This document shows positions 16,164-25,430 of a stretch of DNA of 64,000 nt, piece by piece. The DNA comes from Actinoplanes derwentensis (GTDB lineage: Bacteria; Actinomycetota; Actinomycetes; Mycobacteriales; Micromonosporaceae). How positions within the stretch are numbered: the first letter of the stretch is position 1; the number at the start of each line of letters is the position of its first letter. Made by a program: the position numbers and the translations under genes. Under the pieces are notes generated by a model. It was not told the origin of the DNA. It made no database searches and was given only the letters and a program-made list of their open reading frames with translations. The DNA lies in NCBI RefSeq assembly GCF_900104725.1, contig NZ_LT629758.1:7164001-7228000 (forward strand), written 5' to 3'.

Positions 16164-16940
16164 TCACGCGCCCACACCGCCGGGCCAGAACTCGTCCGGG
16201 GCTGCCGAGGGGCGGTCACCCACCAGTTCGGCCAGCCGGCGCAACCTCCGGCGGCCGGTGATCAGATAACGCCGTCCGTCATCCGACACTCGGCCGGCCA
16301 GACCCGCACGGACCAGCGCGGCGTCCACCACGGCACGGTCCTTGGCCGGGTCCAGGCCGAGCTGGTAGCCCCCCGGGGCCGGACCTCCGGCGGCGGCCAC
16401 CCACAGCCGCAGACGGGGCCCGGAGAGGAAGAGTTGCGCGGAGGCGTCCGGCCAAGCGAGAGCAAGACCGTTCAACCTTCGGGAGTACGCGGTACGAACC
16501 TCGAAGACCGGCCGTTTCTCCTCCGCCTTCTCCTCTTCGGTATCCGGGGACGTGTCGTTCGCCTCGTTTTCCGCGGTCGGCGCGTCCGGGCGTACCGAAT
16601 CGGCCTGTTGGTGATCCTGCTCCTGATCCTCGACCGGCTCCCAGGTGGCCCGTAGACCCCGCACGACCAGCTCGCCGACCAGGACGTGGACCCGCCAGGC
16701 CGCGTCCACCCGGACCGAGACCCGGGCCGTGCCACCGATCCGGCCCAACTGCCCCGGACCAGCCAGCAACCCGGCCAGATCAGCAGGCGACGGCTCGATG
16801 GTCTCGGCACCGAACATCGACAGCTGGCGGCCGGGCGGAGAGCCGACCGGGCCGGCCGGACGCCGCTCGGCACGTTTCGCCACCGGAACCGGCGGAGGAA
16901 GCACCTCCCGCGGGATCAGCGGCCAGCCGGTCTCGGTCAT
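16164..16940 (-). CDS. conserved hypothetical protein downstream of a lipoprotein gene
   Basis: 258 residues, no recognised catalytic domain. The N-terminal part is Pro/Arg-rich with a GRQLSMFGAET segment. The middle has a VSVRVDAAWRVHVLVGELVVRGL strand-rich block and a Glu/Asp-rich linker (about 110-145). The C-terminal third (LRLWVAAAGGPAPGGYQLGLD, GRRYLITGRRRLRRLAELVG) looks like a small mixed domain. Start ATG 16940 overlaps the stop of the upstream lipoprotein gene as ATGA, so the two are translationally coupled. A gene of unknown function beside topA is common in actinobacteria (for example Rv3647c in M. tuberculosis). I cannot verify homology. Confidence 0.75.
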   Translation of the reverse strand: MTETGWPLIPREVLPPPVPVAKRAERRPAGPVGSPPGRQLSMFGAETIEPSPADLAGLLAGPGQLGRIGGTARVSVRVDAAWRVHVLVGELVVRGLRATWEPVEDQEQDHQQADSVRPDAPTAENEANDTSPDTEEEKAEEKRPVFEVRTAYSRRLNGLALAWPDASAQLFLSGPRLRLWVAAAGGPAPGGYQLGLDPAKDRAVVDAALVRAGLAGRVSDDGRRYLITGRRRLRRLAELVGDRPSAAPDEFWPGGVGA

Positions 16941-17467
16941 CGGCACTCGGGCAGCGAGTCGAAGGCCTGTCTCAGCTCGACCGACTCCAGGTTGGTCGTG
17001 TCCAGGCTGCTCTTCTGATAGTCCGTGGAGAGCTGCTCGACGACCTTGCCGACCTCGGCGTAGAACCCCTCGACGGGGCGGGTGGCCAGGCCTTCGATGC
17101 CGGTGCGGGCGTGGCCGTAGGCGTCCCGGATGCCGGCCAGCGAGTCCTGGAAGCCGTCGGCGATGGCCTCACCGTTCGTCACGTCGGGCACCCCGGCCTG
17201 CTCCACACCGGCCCGCGCCTGCTCGCTCGCGGTGGCGGCACCCTCGAAGAGCCGGGCCAGGTTCTCCTTCGCCTGACCGGGCGTGGTCTCCGCGGTCATC
17301 AGCTGCTGGGTGCGGGACGTCAGAGAGTCGATCTCAGCCCGCCAGGGACTGAGAGTGGTGCACACCAGTGCGGCCCAGGCATGCGCACCGGGGTTACCGG
17401 CACAGGCCGCCAACGGTGTGGCGAGCGCGAGGACGAGGGCGAGAGAGATCGGGCGGGCCGCACGCAT
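16937..17467 (-). CDS. small secreted lipoprotein
   Basis: 176 residues. The N-terminus MRAARPISLALVLALAT leads into a lipobox LAAC near residue 22, so the protein should be lipidated and anchored outside the membrane. The mature part is helical, with repeated Gln/Ala/Glu heptad-like stretches, and ends in PECR. A TACCCT box (17474-17479 on the complementary strand) six bases before the ATG suggests a leaderless transcript. The stop overlaps the next gene as ATGA. The function is unknown. A terminator hairpin separates it from hppA. Confidence 0.8.
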   Translation of the reverse strand: MRAARPISLALVLALATPLAACAGNPGAHAWAALVCTTLSPWRAEIDSLTSRTQQLMTAETTPGQAKENLARLFEGAATASEQARAGVEQAGVPDVTNGEAIADGFQDSLAGIRDAYGHARTGIEGLATRPVEGFYAEVGKVVEQLSTDYQKSSLDTTNLESVELRQAFDSLPECR

Positions 17468-17522
17468 GCAAGCAGGGTACGACTATGGTCGGACTCTTCA
17501 CACGCCTCGATGGCGCGATAAC

Positions 17523-17553
17523 GAAGGGCACCCGGTCGAACCGGGTGCCCTTC
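17523..17553. terminator. hppA terminator hairpin
   Basis: 14-bp perfect stem GAAGGGCACCCGGT / ACCGGGTGCCCTTC with a CGA loop, 21 bases after the hppA stop on the minus strand. No T-run follows. Confidence 0.85.
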
Positions 17554-17573
17554 GCGCACGTTGCGGGCCTTTG

Positions 17574-19985
17574 TCAGACGTTGTCCTTGACCCGGGACGA
17601 CTCGGTGGTCCGAGCGTCCTGCACCGCCTTGGCCGTGTCGGTGGCCCCGGCGGACGCGGCCGCCGAACTTTCGTCACCGATCGCGATCGGCTTGCGCTTG
17701 CTCCACACCACCGCGGCGGTCACCACCGCCACCGCGAGCACTGCGATACCGATCCGCAGCGCCGGGTTCGCGTCCGCGCCGTAGCTCCAGGTCACCACAG
17801 CCGGGGCGATCAGCAGCGAGACCAGGTTCATCACCTTGAGCAGCGGGTTGATGGCCGGGCCGGCGGTATCCTTGAACGGGTCGCCGACGGTGTCGCCGAT
17901 GACCGTGGCGGCGTGCGCCTCGGAACCCTTGCCACCGAACGCCCCGTCCTCCACCAGCTTCTTCGCGTTGTCCCACGCGCCACCGGAGTTGGACAGGAAG
18001 ACCGCCATCAGCGTGCCGGTACCGATCGCACCGGCCAGGTAGGCGGCCAGTGCTCCCGGGCCCAGGCCGAAGCCCACCGCGATCGGGGCCATGATCGCCA
18101 GCAGACCGGGAGTGAGCAGCTCACGCTGCGCGTCCCGGGTGCAGATGTCGACCACCCGGCCGTACTCCGGGCGCTGGGTGTAATCCATGATCCCGGGGAA
18201 CTCGCGGAACTGGCGGCGGACCTCCATCACGACGGCACCGGCCGACCGGGACACCGCGTTGATCGCCAGGCCGGAGAAGAGGAACACCACTGCCGAACCG
18301 ATCAGCAAGCCGACCAGCGCGCGCGGGTTGGAGATGTTGAGCTGCGCCAGGATCTCGGCGCCGACGTCGGTCACCCCGGCCGCGGTCATCGAGCTGGCCA
18401 GGCTGTTGGTGTACGACCCGAACAGCGCCGTGGCCGCGAGCACCGCGGTGGCGATCGCGATGCCCTTGGTGATCGCCTTGGTGGTGTTGCCGACCGCGTC
18501 CAGCTCGGTGAGGATCTTCGCGCCCCGCTCGTCGACGTCACCGGACATCTCGGCGATGCCCTGCGCGTTGTCCGAGATCGGGCCGAACGTGTCCATCGCG
18601 ACGATGACACCGACAGTGGTGAGCAGACCGGTACCGGCCAGCGCCACCGCGAACAGCGACAGCGTCAGTGAGGTGCCGCCGAGCAGGTACGCGCCGAAGA
18701 CACCGGCACCGAGCAGCAGCGCCGAGTAGACCGCCGACTCCAGGCCGACACTGATGCCCGCCAGGACCACGGTGGCCGCACCGGTCTGCGACGACTTGCC
18801 GATGTCCTGCACCGGGCGCCTGTTGGTCTCGGTGAAGTAGCCGGTCAGCGCCTGGATGGCGGCGGCCAGCACGATGCCGATCACGACCGCGCCGATCGCG
18901 ACGATCTGCGGGTTCTGACCGCTGTTCAGGATGTCCGCGTCGATGCTGGCGTCACCGAAACCGGCGAAGGTGTTCGGCAGGTAGACGAAGCTGACCGCGG
19001 CCACCGCGACCGCCGAGATGACGGCCGAGATGTAGAAGGCCCGGTTGATCGCGGTGAGACCGTTGCGGTCACTGGCCCGCAGCCGGGTGATGAAGACCCC
19101 GATGATCGCGATCAGCACACCGATCGTGGAGACGATCAGCGGGAAGATCAGACCGTCCTGACCGAACGCGGCCGAACCCAGGATCAGGGCCGCGACCAGC
19201 GTGACCGCATAGGACTCGAAGAGGTCGGCGGCCATGCCGGCACAGTCGCCGACGTTGTCGCCCACGTTGTCGGCGATGGTCGCGGCGTTGCGCGGGTCGT
19301 CCTCCGGGATGCCCTTCTCGACCTTGCCGACCAGGTCCGCGCCGACGTCCGCGGCCTTGGTGAAGATGCCGCCGCCGACTCGCATGAACATGGCCAGCAG
19401 CGCGGCGCCGAACCCGAAGCCCTCCAGGACCGTGGGGGCGTCACCGCGGAAGATCAGCACGACCAGCGCGCCACCGAACAGGCCGAGGCCGACGGTGAGG
19501 AAACCGACCACGCCGCCGGTACGGAAGGCGATGCCCATCGCTTTCTCCCGGCCACCCTCCTCACTGGCGGCCGCGGCGACCCGCACGTTCGCCCGGGTCG
19601 CCAGCGCCATGCCGGCACCGCCGATGAACGAACTGAAGACCGCGCCGACGATGAAGAACAACGAGCGACCGATCTTGACCAGGGTCTCGTTGTCGGTCTC
19701 GTGCACCGGTAGGAGGTAGAGCAGGACGACGGCGATGACGACGAAGATCGCGAGTGTCTTGAACTGCCGGAAGAGGTACGCCGAAGCGCCCTCCTGCACG
19801 GCGCCCGCGATCTCCTGCATCTTCGGTGTGCCGCGGGCCGTCCGCAGCACCGATTGGACGAACGCGGCTGCAAACCCCAACGCGACCAGGGCGAACACCA
19901 GCGCGACGACGACGAAAGTGATGTTTGAACCGCTCAGGGATGCTCCGCCACCCTCGGCGGCGAGGTCTATCGAGCCTCCGGACAT
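17574..19985 (-). CDS. hppA: membrane-bound proton-pumping pyrophosphatase, K+-independent type
   Basis: 803 residues with about 16 membrane helices. The substrate motifs DVGADLVGKVEKGIPEDDPR and DNVGDNVGDCAGMAADLFES bind Mg-PPi. The selectivity segment reads GNTTKAITKG: the Lys after GNTT is the mark of K+-independent enzymes, where K+-dependent ones have Ala. The protein couples pyrophosphate hydrolysis to proton export. A short, Ala/Thr-rich cytoplasmic tail ends the protein. Start ATG 19985 has GGAGGA six bases upstream. A TACAGT sequence near 20117 on the complementary strand could be the -10 element. It keeps the known neighbourhood with topA and bldG. Confidence 0.97.
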   Translation of the reverse strand: MSGGSIDLAAEGGGASLSGSNITFVVVALVFALVALGFAAAFVQSVLRTARGTPKMQEIAGAVQEGASAYLFRQFKTLAIFVVIAVVLLYLLPVHETDNETLVKIGRSLFFIVGAVFSSFIGGAGMALATRANVRVAAAASEEGGREKAMGIAFRTGGVVGFLTVGLGLFGGALVVLIFRGDAPTVLEGFGFGAALLAMFMRVGGGIFTKAADVGADLVGKVEKGIPEDDPRNAATIADNVGDNVGDCAGMAADLFESYAVTLVAALILGSAAFGQDGLIFPLIVSTIGVLIAIIGVFITRLRASDRNGLTAINRAFYISAVISAVAVAAVSFVYLPNTFAGFGDASIDADILNSGQNPQIVAIGAVVIGIVLAAAIQALTGYFTETNRRPVQDIGKSSQTGAATVVLAGISVGLESAVYSALLLGAGVFGAYLLGGTSLTLSLFAVALAGTGLLTTVGVIVAMDTFGPISDNAQGIAEMSGDVDERGAKILTELDAVGNTTKAITKGIAIATAVLAATALFGSYTNSLASSMTAAGVTDVGAEILAQLNISNPRALVGLLIGSAVVFLFSGLAINAVSRSAGAVVMEVRRQFREFPGIMDYTQRPEYGRVVDICTRDAQRELLTPGLLAIMAPIAVGFGLGPGALAAYLAGAIGTGTLMAVFLSNSGGAWDNAKKLVEDGAFGGKGSEAHAATVIGDTVGDPFKDTAGPAINPLLKVMNLVSLLIAPAVVTWSYGADANPALRIGIAVLAVAVVTAAVVWSKRKPIAIGDESSAAASAGATDTAKAVQDARTTESSRVKDNV

Positions 19986-20398
19986 TCAATGTCCTCCTGT
20001 TACACCGATGGCGCCCGGGCGGTGGACGAGACCTCCGGGCGCATTCCCCGAGGAGCCGGGGAACGACCGACCAGACCTGCGGACGCGAGGCCGGTAAGTA
20101 GCTGACAACTCGCGTACTGTATAGGTCTTACGTGTCGGTCGTCACATGTGGCACCAGCCGTGTCGCGATGATGATCACCGTTGTGTTAATCAGAACTCGA
20201 TCTCGGACACACGCCTCGGGACAGCACAGTCTCGCCAGGCCAGTCCGGCGGCATGGTCAGGGCCAGACTGAAGGCAGCTGTCCGAAATATACGGATATTT
20301 TGGGAAAGATCACTCGAAAAGGTGGGCCGATGGCCGCACGCTCGGGTGCCGTTCGTCAGGCGTACCCGAGCAAGGGTTTGATCCTGGTCGTGCCGCCC
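19986..20398. other. 413-base gap between hppA and the bldG operon
   Basis: No gene is firmly supported. It holds the probable hppA promoter (minus strand, about 20110-20125) and an AT-rich inverted repeat CCGAAATAT-ACGG-ATATTTTGG (20282-20303, one mismatch). A possible small plus-strand start (ATG 20331 with AAAAGG upstream) has a frame that merely runs antisense into the anti-sigma gene. I do not call it a gene. Confidence 0.5.
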
Positions 20399-20836
20399 TC
20401 AGCGGCGGGTGACCGGCCAGACCATCCGGACCTCGGTGCCGGGGCCGTCGTCCACCGGGCGCACCTGAAGGTCATCGACAAAACCGGCGAGCAGCGCGAA
20501 GCCGACACCGGTGGTGAGAGCGTCATCGGTCAGCGACTCGTCGGCCAGATCGTCCGGCGGCAGCTTCGTCAGACCCACGCTCGCCTCGATCGGGGCGTGG
20601 TCGATCACCCGGACCGTGTAGGAATCCGCATCGGACATCTCCACGGTGACGAGCTCGGTCAAGCCGTACTGGCGATGCAGGGTGACCGCCCGGGTGCAGG
20701 CCTCACCGATCGCCAGGCGGACCTCGTCGAGCAACTCCTCCGCGACCCCGGCGCGGCGCGCGACAGCGACACCGACGAGACGGGCGGTGCGCACATGCAC
20801 CGGGGCCGGAGAGAAGGAGAGTCGGACGGTAGCCAT
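20399..20836 (-). CDS. ATP-binding anti-sigma/regulatory factor coupled to bldG
   Basis: 145 residues with the compact HATPase fold of RsbW-like proteins: EELLDEVRLAIGEACTRAV (N-box with Glu and a Cys-Thr where Asn is more usual), then VIDHAPIE, and GVGFALLAGFVDDLQV (G2 box). Such kinases bind a sigma factor or partner and phosphorylate the STAS antagonist. The ATG start shares a base with the bldG stop (TGATG), so the pair is translationally coupled, as with bldG and its downstream anti-sigma gene in Streptomyces. The sigma-factor partner is not encoded nearby. The N-box looks degenerate, so ATP use should be confirmed. Confidence 0.82.
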   Translation of the reverse strand: MATVRLSFSPAPVHVRTARLVGVAVARRAGVAEELLDEVRLAIGEACTRAVTLHRQYGLTELVTVEMSDADSYTVRVIDHAPIEASVGLTKLPPDDLADESLTDDALTTGVGFALLAGFVDDLQVRPVDDGPGTEVRMVWPVTRR

Positions 20837-21192
20837 CACGAAGCGGGACCGCTGCCGTCGCGTTCGGTGGCCACCTCGACCGTCGGGAAGATCGGGAAGA
20901 CCTGATCCAGCGCGGTGATCCGGAAAATCTTGAGCAACGGCTCCTTCGCGCACACCAGCCCGAAGGTCCCGTGCGCGGTACGCAGCCGCTTCAGGGCGCC
21001 GACCAGCACGCCGAGCCCGGTGGAGTCGAGGAAGTCGACTCGCTCCAGATCCACCACGACATTGCGCGCACCCGCATCCACCAGCTCGATGAGACGCTCG
21101 CGCAGACGGGGGGCGGTATAGACATCCACCTCTCCGCCGACCTCGAGCACAGTGTGCTCGGCGACGGTCCGGGTGGTGAGTGACAGCTCCAT
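20836..21192 (-). CDS. bldG: BldG-type anti-anti-sigma factor (STAS)
   Basis: 118 residues. A single STAS domain has [20 protein letters not shown] and the phosphorylation motif [19 protein letters not shown], with the conserved Ser of DSTGLG. It ends in [17 protein letters not shown], matching Streptomyces BldG as I know it. BldG governs aerial growth and antibiotic production by binding anti-sigma factors, and is switched by phosphorylation. Start ATG 21192 has GAAGGAGGA upstream. The operon order (bldG then anti-sigma) with a divergent DEAD/DEAH helicase repeats the Streptomyces arrangement. The symbol follows sequence and synteny; a role in development is inference. Confidence 0.88.
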   Translation of the reverse strand: MELSLTTRTVAEHTVLEVGGEVDVYTAPRLRERLIELVDAGARNVVVDLERVDFLDSTGLGVLVGALKRLRTAHGTFGLVCAKEPLLKIFRITALDQVFPIFPTVEVATERDGSGPAS

Positions 21193-21304
21193 CGGTCCTC
21201 CTTCCTGATCTCTCCCCCGCGAAATCTAACCACCGACCGTTCGCGGGCGACGCATGGCACCCACCGTCCTACCCGTTTGAGGTTCGGGCCATACGGGTGT
21301 CACA

Positions 21305-23683
21305 GTGCAATGCGTGACCTCCACCGCCTTCGGTCCCACCGAGCTGCTGCACCGGTTGCGGGCCCGGACGACCTTTTCGGCGGTGTCGCCGGTCACACAC
21401 ATCGAGCGGGTTCCCGCCCGTGAAGGCCGCACGGCACCGTGGCCCACCTGGACCGATCCGGCGGTTCGCGACGCCTTCACTGCACAGGGAGTCACTGCGC
21501 CCTGGGAGCATCAGGCAGCCGCGGCCACCCTCGCCCGAGAGGGCACACACGTCGTGCTGGCCACCGGGACGGCCTCGGGGAAATCCCTCGCCTACCAGCT
21601 GCCGGCAATCAATGCGCTCGCCGAGGACCCTAAGGCGACCGTGCTCTATCTGTCACCCACCAAAGCGCTGGCCGCCGACCAGTTGCGGGCCCTACGGCGA
21701 CTCGGGCTGGACGGGATCCGGCCGGCCACCTTCGACGGGGACACCCCGCGTGAGGAGCGCGAGTGGATCCGGCAGCACTCCCGGTTCCTGCTCACCAACC
21801 CCGACATGCTGCACCACAGCCTGCTGCCCGGACACGGGCGCTGGGGCGTGTTCCTGCGGCGTCTGCGCTATGTGGTGATCGATGAGTGCCACACCTATCG
21901 GGGCGTGTTCGGGTCACACGTCGCGCACGTTCTTCGGCGACTGCGAAGGGCCACCGCGCGGTACGGGTCGTCGCCCACCTTCATCCTCGCCTCGGCCACG
22001 TCGGGTGATCCGGCCGGTTCCGCGTCACGATTGACCGGCCTTCCTGTGACAGCTGTCACTGAAGACGCTTCGCCTAGTGGGGCGGTGACGTTCGCCCTGT
22101 GGGAGCCGCCGTTGCTGCCGGTCTCTTCGGCTTCTTCGGTTTCTTCGCCCTCTTCGGCTTCTGAAGATCTTGAGGATGCTCCGCCGATCCGGCGATCAGC
22201 CCTGCGCGAAACCGCCGACCTGCTCACCGATTCCGTGATCGCCGGCACCCGGACGCTCGCCTTCATCCGGTCCCGGCGCGGAGCCGAAGTCGTCGCGTCA
22301 CTCGCCCGGCAGTCACTGAACGAAGCCGTTCCCGGACTCGGCGACCGGGTCGCCGCCTACCGGGGCGGGTACCTGCGCGAGGACCGGCGGGCCATCGAAC
22401 GCGCCCTGCTCTCCGGCGAACTACTCGGGCTCGCCTCCACCAACGCCCTCGAACTCGGCGTCGACCTGGCCGGGCTCGACGCCGTGCTGATCTGCGGGTA
22501 CCCCGGCACCCGGGCGTCGCTGTGGCAGCAGGCCGGGCGGGCCGGACGTTCCGGGCAGGAAGCGCTCGCGGTCCTCATCGCCCGGGACGACCCGCTCGAC
22601 ACCTATCTCGTGCACCATCCCGAAGCCGTGTTCGGGCGACCCGTCGAAGCCACCGTCCTCGACCCGGCGAATCCGTACGTGCTCGGCCCGCAACTGTGCT
22701 GCGCCGCCTCCGAAGCGCCCCTCACCGAAACCGACCTCGACCTGTTCGGCGAACCCGCCGGCGCGATCGTGGGCCAGCTCGTCGCCGAGGGCGTTCTCCG
22801 GAAACGGCCGTCCGGGTGGTACTGGACCCATCGCGGCCGCCCCGAAGTCGACCTGCGCGGCACCGGCGGGGCCCCGGTCTCGGTCGTCGAAGCGGCCACC
22901 GGGCGGCTGCTCGGCACCGTCGACCATGGGTCGTCACACGCGATGCTGCACCCGGGGGCGGTCCACCTGCACCAAGGGGTGTCGTACGTGGTGGACGACC
23001 TCGACCTCGAAGACGCCATCGCCCTCGTGCACCAGGAGGAACCCGACTGGACCACGCACGCCCGGGACGTCACGAACCTGTCGGTGGTGAACGTCCGGTC
23101 GTACATGGACGCCGGTCCGGTCGGGCTCTTCCTCGGTGAAGTGGACGTGACCAACCAGGTCGTCTCCTACCAGCGGCGACGCCTGCGCAGTGGCGAGGTC
23201 ATCGACACCCGGCCGCTGGACCTCCCGATCCGCGAACTGCGGACCGTCGCCGTCTGGTTCACCGTCTCGCCGCAGGCCCTGATCGCGGCCGGAGTCGCAC
23301 CCAGCGAATTCCCCGGGGCGCTGCACGCCGCCGAACACGCCGGGATCGGCCTGCTGCCGCTGATCGCCACCTGCGACCGCTGGGACATCGGCGGCCTGTC
23401 CACCGCCAACCACGCCGATACCGAGGCACCGACGGTGTTCGTCTACGACGGGCACCCCGGCGGCGCCGGATTCGCCGAACGGGCCTACGGCACCGCGGCC
23501 GAATGGCTGGGCGCCACCCGGGAAGCGATCGCGTCCTGCGTCTGCGACAGCGGCTGTCCCTCCTGCGTGCAGTCCCCCAAGTGCGGCAACGGAAACAATC
23601 CACTCAACAAGCATGATGCGGTCAAAGTGCTCGAAACCGTGCTTGCTCATTTGCCCACAACCGGTAACCTCGCTCCCCGATGA
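21305..23683 (+). CDS. DEAD/DEAH-box helicase with DUF1998 and C-terminal zinc cluster
   Basis: 792 residues. Motif I ATGTASGKSLAYQLP (near 85), DECH box VVIDECHTYRGVFGSHV (near 195), motif VI QQAGRAGRSGQ (near 415). The C-terminal part is the DUF1998 region with a Cys cluster SCVCDSGCPSCVQSPKCGNG that would bind zinc. Relatives (Rv3649 in M. tuberculosis, YprA/MrfA in Bacillus) are linked to DNA repair; MrfA works in mitomycin repair. A linker around 270-290 is rich in Ser (SSASSVSSPSSAS). Start GTG 21305 is used; a GTG nine bases on is equally possible. It is divergent from bldG and overlaps the acyltransferase gene as ATGA. Confidence 0.93.
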   Translation: MQCVTSTAFGPTELLHRLRARTTFSAVSPVTHIERVPAREGRTAPWPTWTDPAVRDAFTAQGVTAPWEHQAAAATLAREGTHVVLATGTASGKSLAYQLPAINALAEDPKATVLYLSPTKALAADQLRALRRLGLDGIRPATFDGDTPREEREWIRQHSRFLLTNPDMLHHSLLPGHGRWGVFLRRLRYVVIDECHTYRGVFGSHVAHVLRRLRRATARYGSSPTFILASATSGDPAGSASRLTGLPVTAVTEDASPSGAVTFALWEPPLLPVSSASSVSSPSSASEDLEDAPPIRRSALRETADLLTDSVIAGTRTLAFIRSRRGAEVVASLARQSLNEAVPGLGDRVAAYRGGYLREDRRAIERALLSGELLGLASTNALELGVDLAGLDAVLICGYPGTRASLWQQAGRAGRSGQEALAVLIARDDPLDTYLVHHPEAVFGRPVEATVLDPANPYVLGPQLCCAASEAPLTETDLDLFGEPAGAIVGQLVAEGVLRKRPSGWYWTHRGRPEVDLRGTGGAPVSVVEAATGRLLGTVDHGSSHAMLHPGAVHLHQGVSYVVDDLDLEDAIALVHQEEPDWTTHARDVTNLSVVNVRSYMDAGPVGLFLGEVDVTNQVVSYQRRRLRSGEVIDTRPLDLPIRELRTVAVWFTVSPQALIAAGVAPSEFPGALHAAEHAGIGLLPLIATCDRWDIGGLSTANHADTEAPTVFVYDGHPGGAGFAERAYGTAAEWLGATREAIASCVCDSGCPSCVQSPKCGNGNNPLNKHDAVKVLETVLAHLPTTGNLAPR

Positions 23684-24972
23684 CACGCTCCCCGATGACC
23701 CGTGAAGAGACGCCGAGCAGCCGTGCGCCCGGGCCCCGTCTCGCGGCCCTCGACGGCCTGCGCCTGGTCGCCGCCCTGGCCGTCGCGGTCTACCACCTCA
23801 GCGTCTCGTGGCGCATCGACGGGCACAGCCCACCCCAGCACTTCCTGCCGAACTTCTCCCACCTGGCCATCTACGGCTTCCTCGGGGTGGAGCTGTTCTT
23901 CCTGATCAGCGGGTTCGTCATCTGCATGAGCAGCTGGCGGCGCGGGCTCGGAGAGTTCTTCGTCTCCCGGGTCGGCCGGCTCTACCCCGCCTATTGGGTC
24001 TGCATCCTGATCACCGCGGTCGTGGTCGGGTTGTTCCCGGTCGCCGGCGGCGTTCCCGTCTCCGGGACCCCGGACCTGGGCGAGATCGCAGTCAACATGA
24101 CGATGCTGCAGGAACCGCTGGGCGTCGCCATGGTCGACACCGTTTACTGGACACTCTTCGTCGAACTTCGCTTCTACCTGCTGTTCGCCGCGCTCGTCGC
24201 GTTCGGTCTCACCTACCGCCGCACAGTGATCTTCTGCGCTGTCTGGATGGCCGTCGCGGTGATCGGGCCGACCGTGGACAGCCGGATCGTCGACGTCGTC
24301 GCCATCCCCGAATACGCGCCCTACTTCATCGGTGGCATCGCCGCGTTCCTGGTCTACAAGTTCGGCCGCTCACCGCTGCTCTTCGCGATCATCGGCTTCG
24401 CCTGGCTGGTCAGCGTCAAACGCGTCGACGACCGGGTCGCCGACGTCAATCCCGGCTTCGACGTACCGACCTGGCCCGGCTTCGTCATCGTCACGCTGTC
24501 CTTCGCGGTGGTCCTGGTCATCGCCCTCGGCTGGACCGACCGGATCCGCTGGAGCTGGCTCACCACCGCCGGAGTCCTCACCTACCCGTTCTATCTGCTG
24601 CACCAGCGGATCGGATACAGCTTCGTCCGCTACACCCACGAACACACCGGCCTGCCCGCCTGGCTCCTGATCACCAACGCGATCCTGCTGGTGCTGGGCT
24701 TGGCCTGGCTGGTCCACCGGTATGCGGAACGCCCACTGAGCCGCTGGCTCCGCCGAGTCATGCGCCAGGCCATCACCGACATCCGCCAGATCTCCGCCAC
24801 CGAGACCACCGAAGCCGCCAAGGCCGCGTCCGGCAAGGCCGCGGCCACCGCCGACCCCGGGGCTGGCACCGAACTCGGCACCGCTGCCAGCCCCGGCGCT
24901 GGCACCGCCGTCGATCAGCGGCGGCGGAACTCACCGCCCGACGGGCGACTCCAGGACGCCTCCCACCACTGA
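23680..24972 (+). CDS. acyltransferase 3 family membrane protein (OafA/YrhL-like)
   Basis: 430 residues with about ten membrane helices. The signature LDGLRLVAALAVAVYHLS near residue 24 holds the catalytic His. FLGVELFFLISGFVI near 65 is also typical. Such proteins transfer acetyl or other acyl groups from the cytoplasm to surface sugars or lipids; the acceptor is unknown. The C-terminal tail (about 380-430) is cytoplasmic and low-complexity, with two similar units (ADPGAGTELGTAA and SPGAGTAVDQ). ATG overlaps the helicase stop as ATGA, so it is in the same transcript. Its 3' end overlaps the convergent Tad gene by 42 bases. Confidence 0.88.
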   Translation: MTRSPMTREETPSSRAPGPRLAALDGLRLVAALAVAVYHLSVSWRIDGHSPPQHFLPNFSHLAIYGFLGVELFFLISGFVICMSSWRRGLGEFFVSRVGRLYPAYWVCILITAVVVGLFPVAGGVPVSGTPDLGEIAVNMTMLQEPLGVAMVDTVYWTLFVELRFYLLFAALVAFGLTYRRTVIFCAVWMAVAVIGPTVDSRIVDVVAIPEYAPYFIGGIAAFLVYKFGRSPLLFAIIGFAWLVSVKRVDDRVADVNPGFDVPTWPGFVIVTLSFAVVLVIALGWTDRIRWSWLTTAGVLTYPFYLLHQRIGYSFVRYTHEHTGLPAWLLITNAILLVLGLAWLVHRYAERPLSRWLRRVMRQAITDIRQISATETTEAAKAASGKAAATADPGAGTELGTAASPGAGTAVDQRRRNSPPDGRLQDASHH

Positions 24973-25317
24973 GGACACCGGTCCGGCCCGTGCCGCTGCC
25001 TCGGCACCGGCCGGGAAGCTCCCGAACCGCACCGATGTCCGGACCACGATCTCCAACCCGGTGACGGCACAGCCGGTCATCCGGGCGCCGTTCGCTCGCA
25101 CATAGCGGTCCGCCACGGCACAGGCTGCCGCCTGCCCTTCGATGGTGTGCCCGGCACCGGCAAGCGCCCCGAAGTCGGCGGCGTTCCCTGCCTGATGCCG
25201 AGCAACCCGGGCGGCCCCGACGGTCGCTCCCGCCACACCCACAAGGACCACCACCAGCCCCACCGCCAGGACAAAGACCGAAGCCGCCCCACGGTCATCC
25301 CGCTCCAGACCACGCAT
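24931..25317 (-). CDS. Rv3654c/TadE-like secretion-helper protein of the Tad operon
   Basis: 128 residues. One N-terminal membrane segment, RGAASVFVLAVGLVVVLVGVAG, follows a short cytoplasmic start. The ARHQAGNAADFGALAGAGH stretch is characteristic of the Rv3654c family (helicase/secretion neighbourhood TadE-like). Two or three cysteines follow. Start ATG 25317 is marked by GAGGAGG at five bases; the frame is open upstream without such a site. It is last in the pilus operon, 220 bases after tadE, and that gap holds repeats of the tadE 3' end. It probably works with the pilin-like proteins at the membrane; its exact role is unknown. Confidence 0.8.
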   Translation of the reverse strand: MRGLERDDRGAASVFVLAVGLVVVLVGVAGATVGAARVARHQAGNAADFGALAGAGHTIEGQAAACAVADRYVRANGARMTGCAVTGLEIVVRTSVRFGSFPAGAEAAARAGPVSSVVGGVLESPVGR

Positions 25318-25430
25318 TTCCCCTCCTCTCGTACCTGTTCCTTCCGCATCTGCTTCCTCCTGCGCCCACTTCCTTTCGCAACCGCTTCTCTCCACGACCG
25401 GGCATCACCGCCGCGCCGGCCGCCACCTCA

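Noticed and set aside
20331-20905. Possible plus-strand gene starting at ATG 20331 with AAAAGG upstream
   Set aside because: The frame mostly runs antisense to the anti-sigma gene and bldG and gives no recognisable protein.
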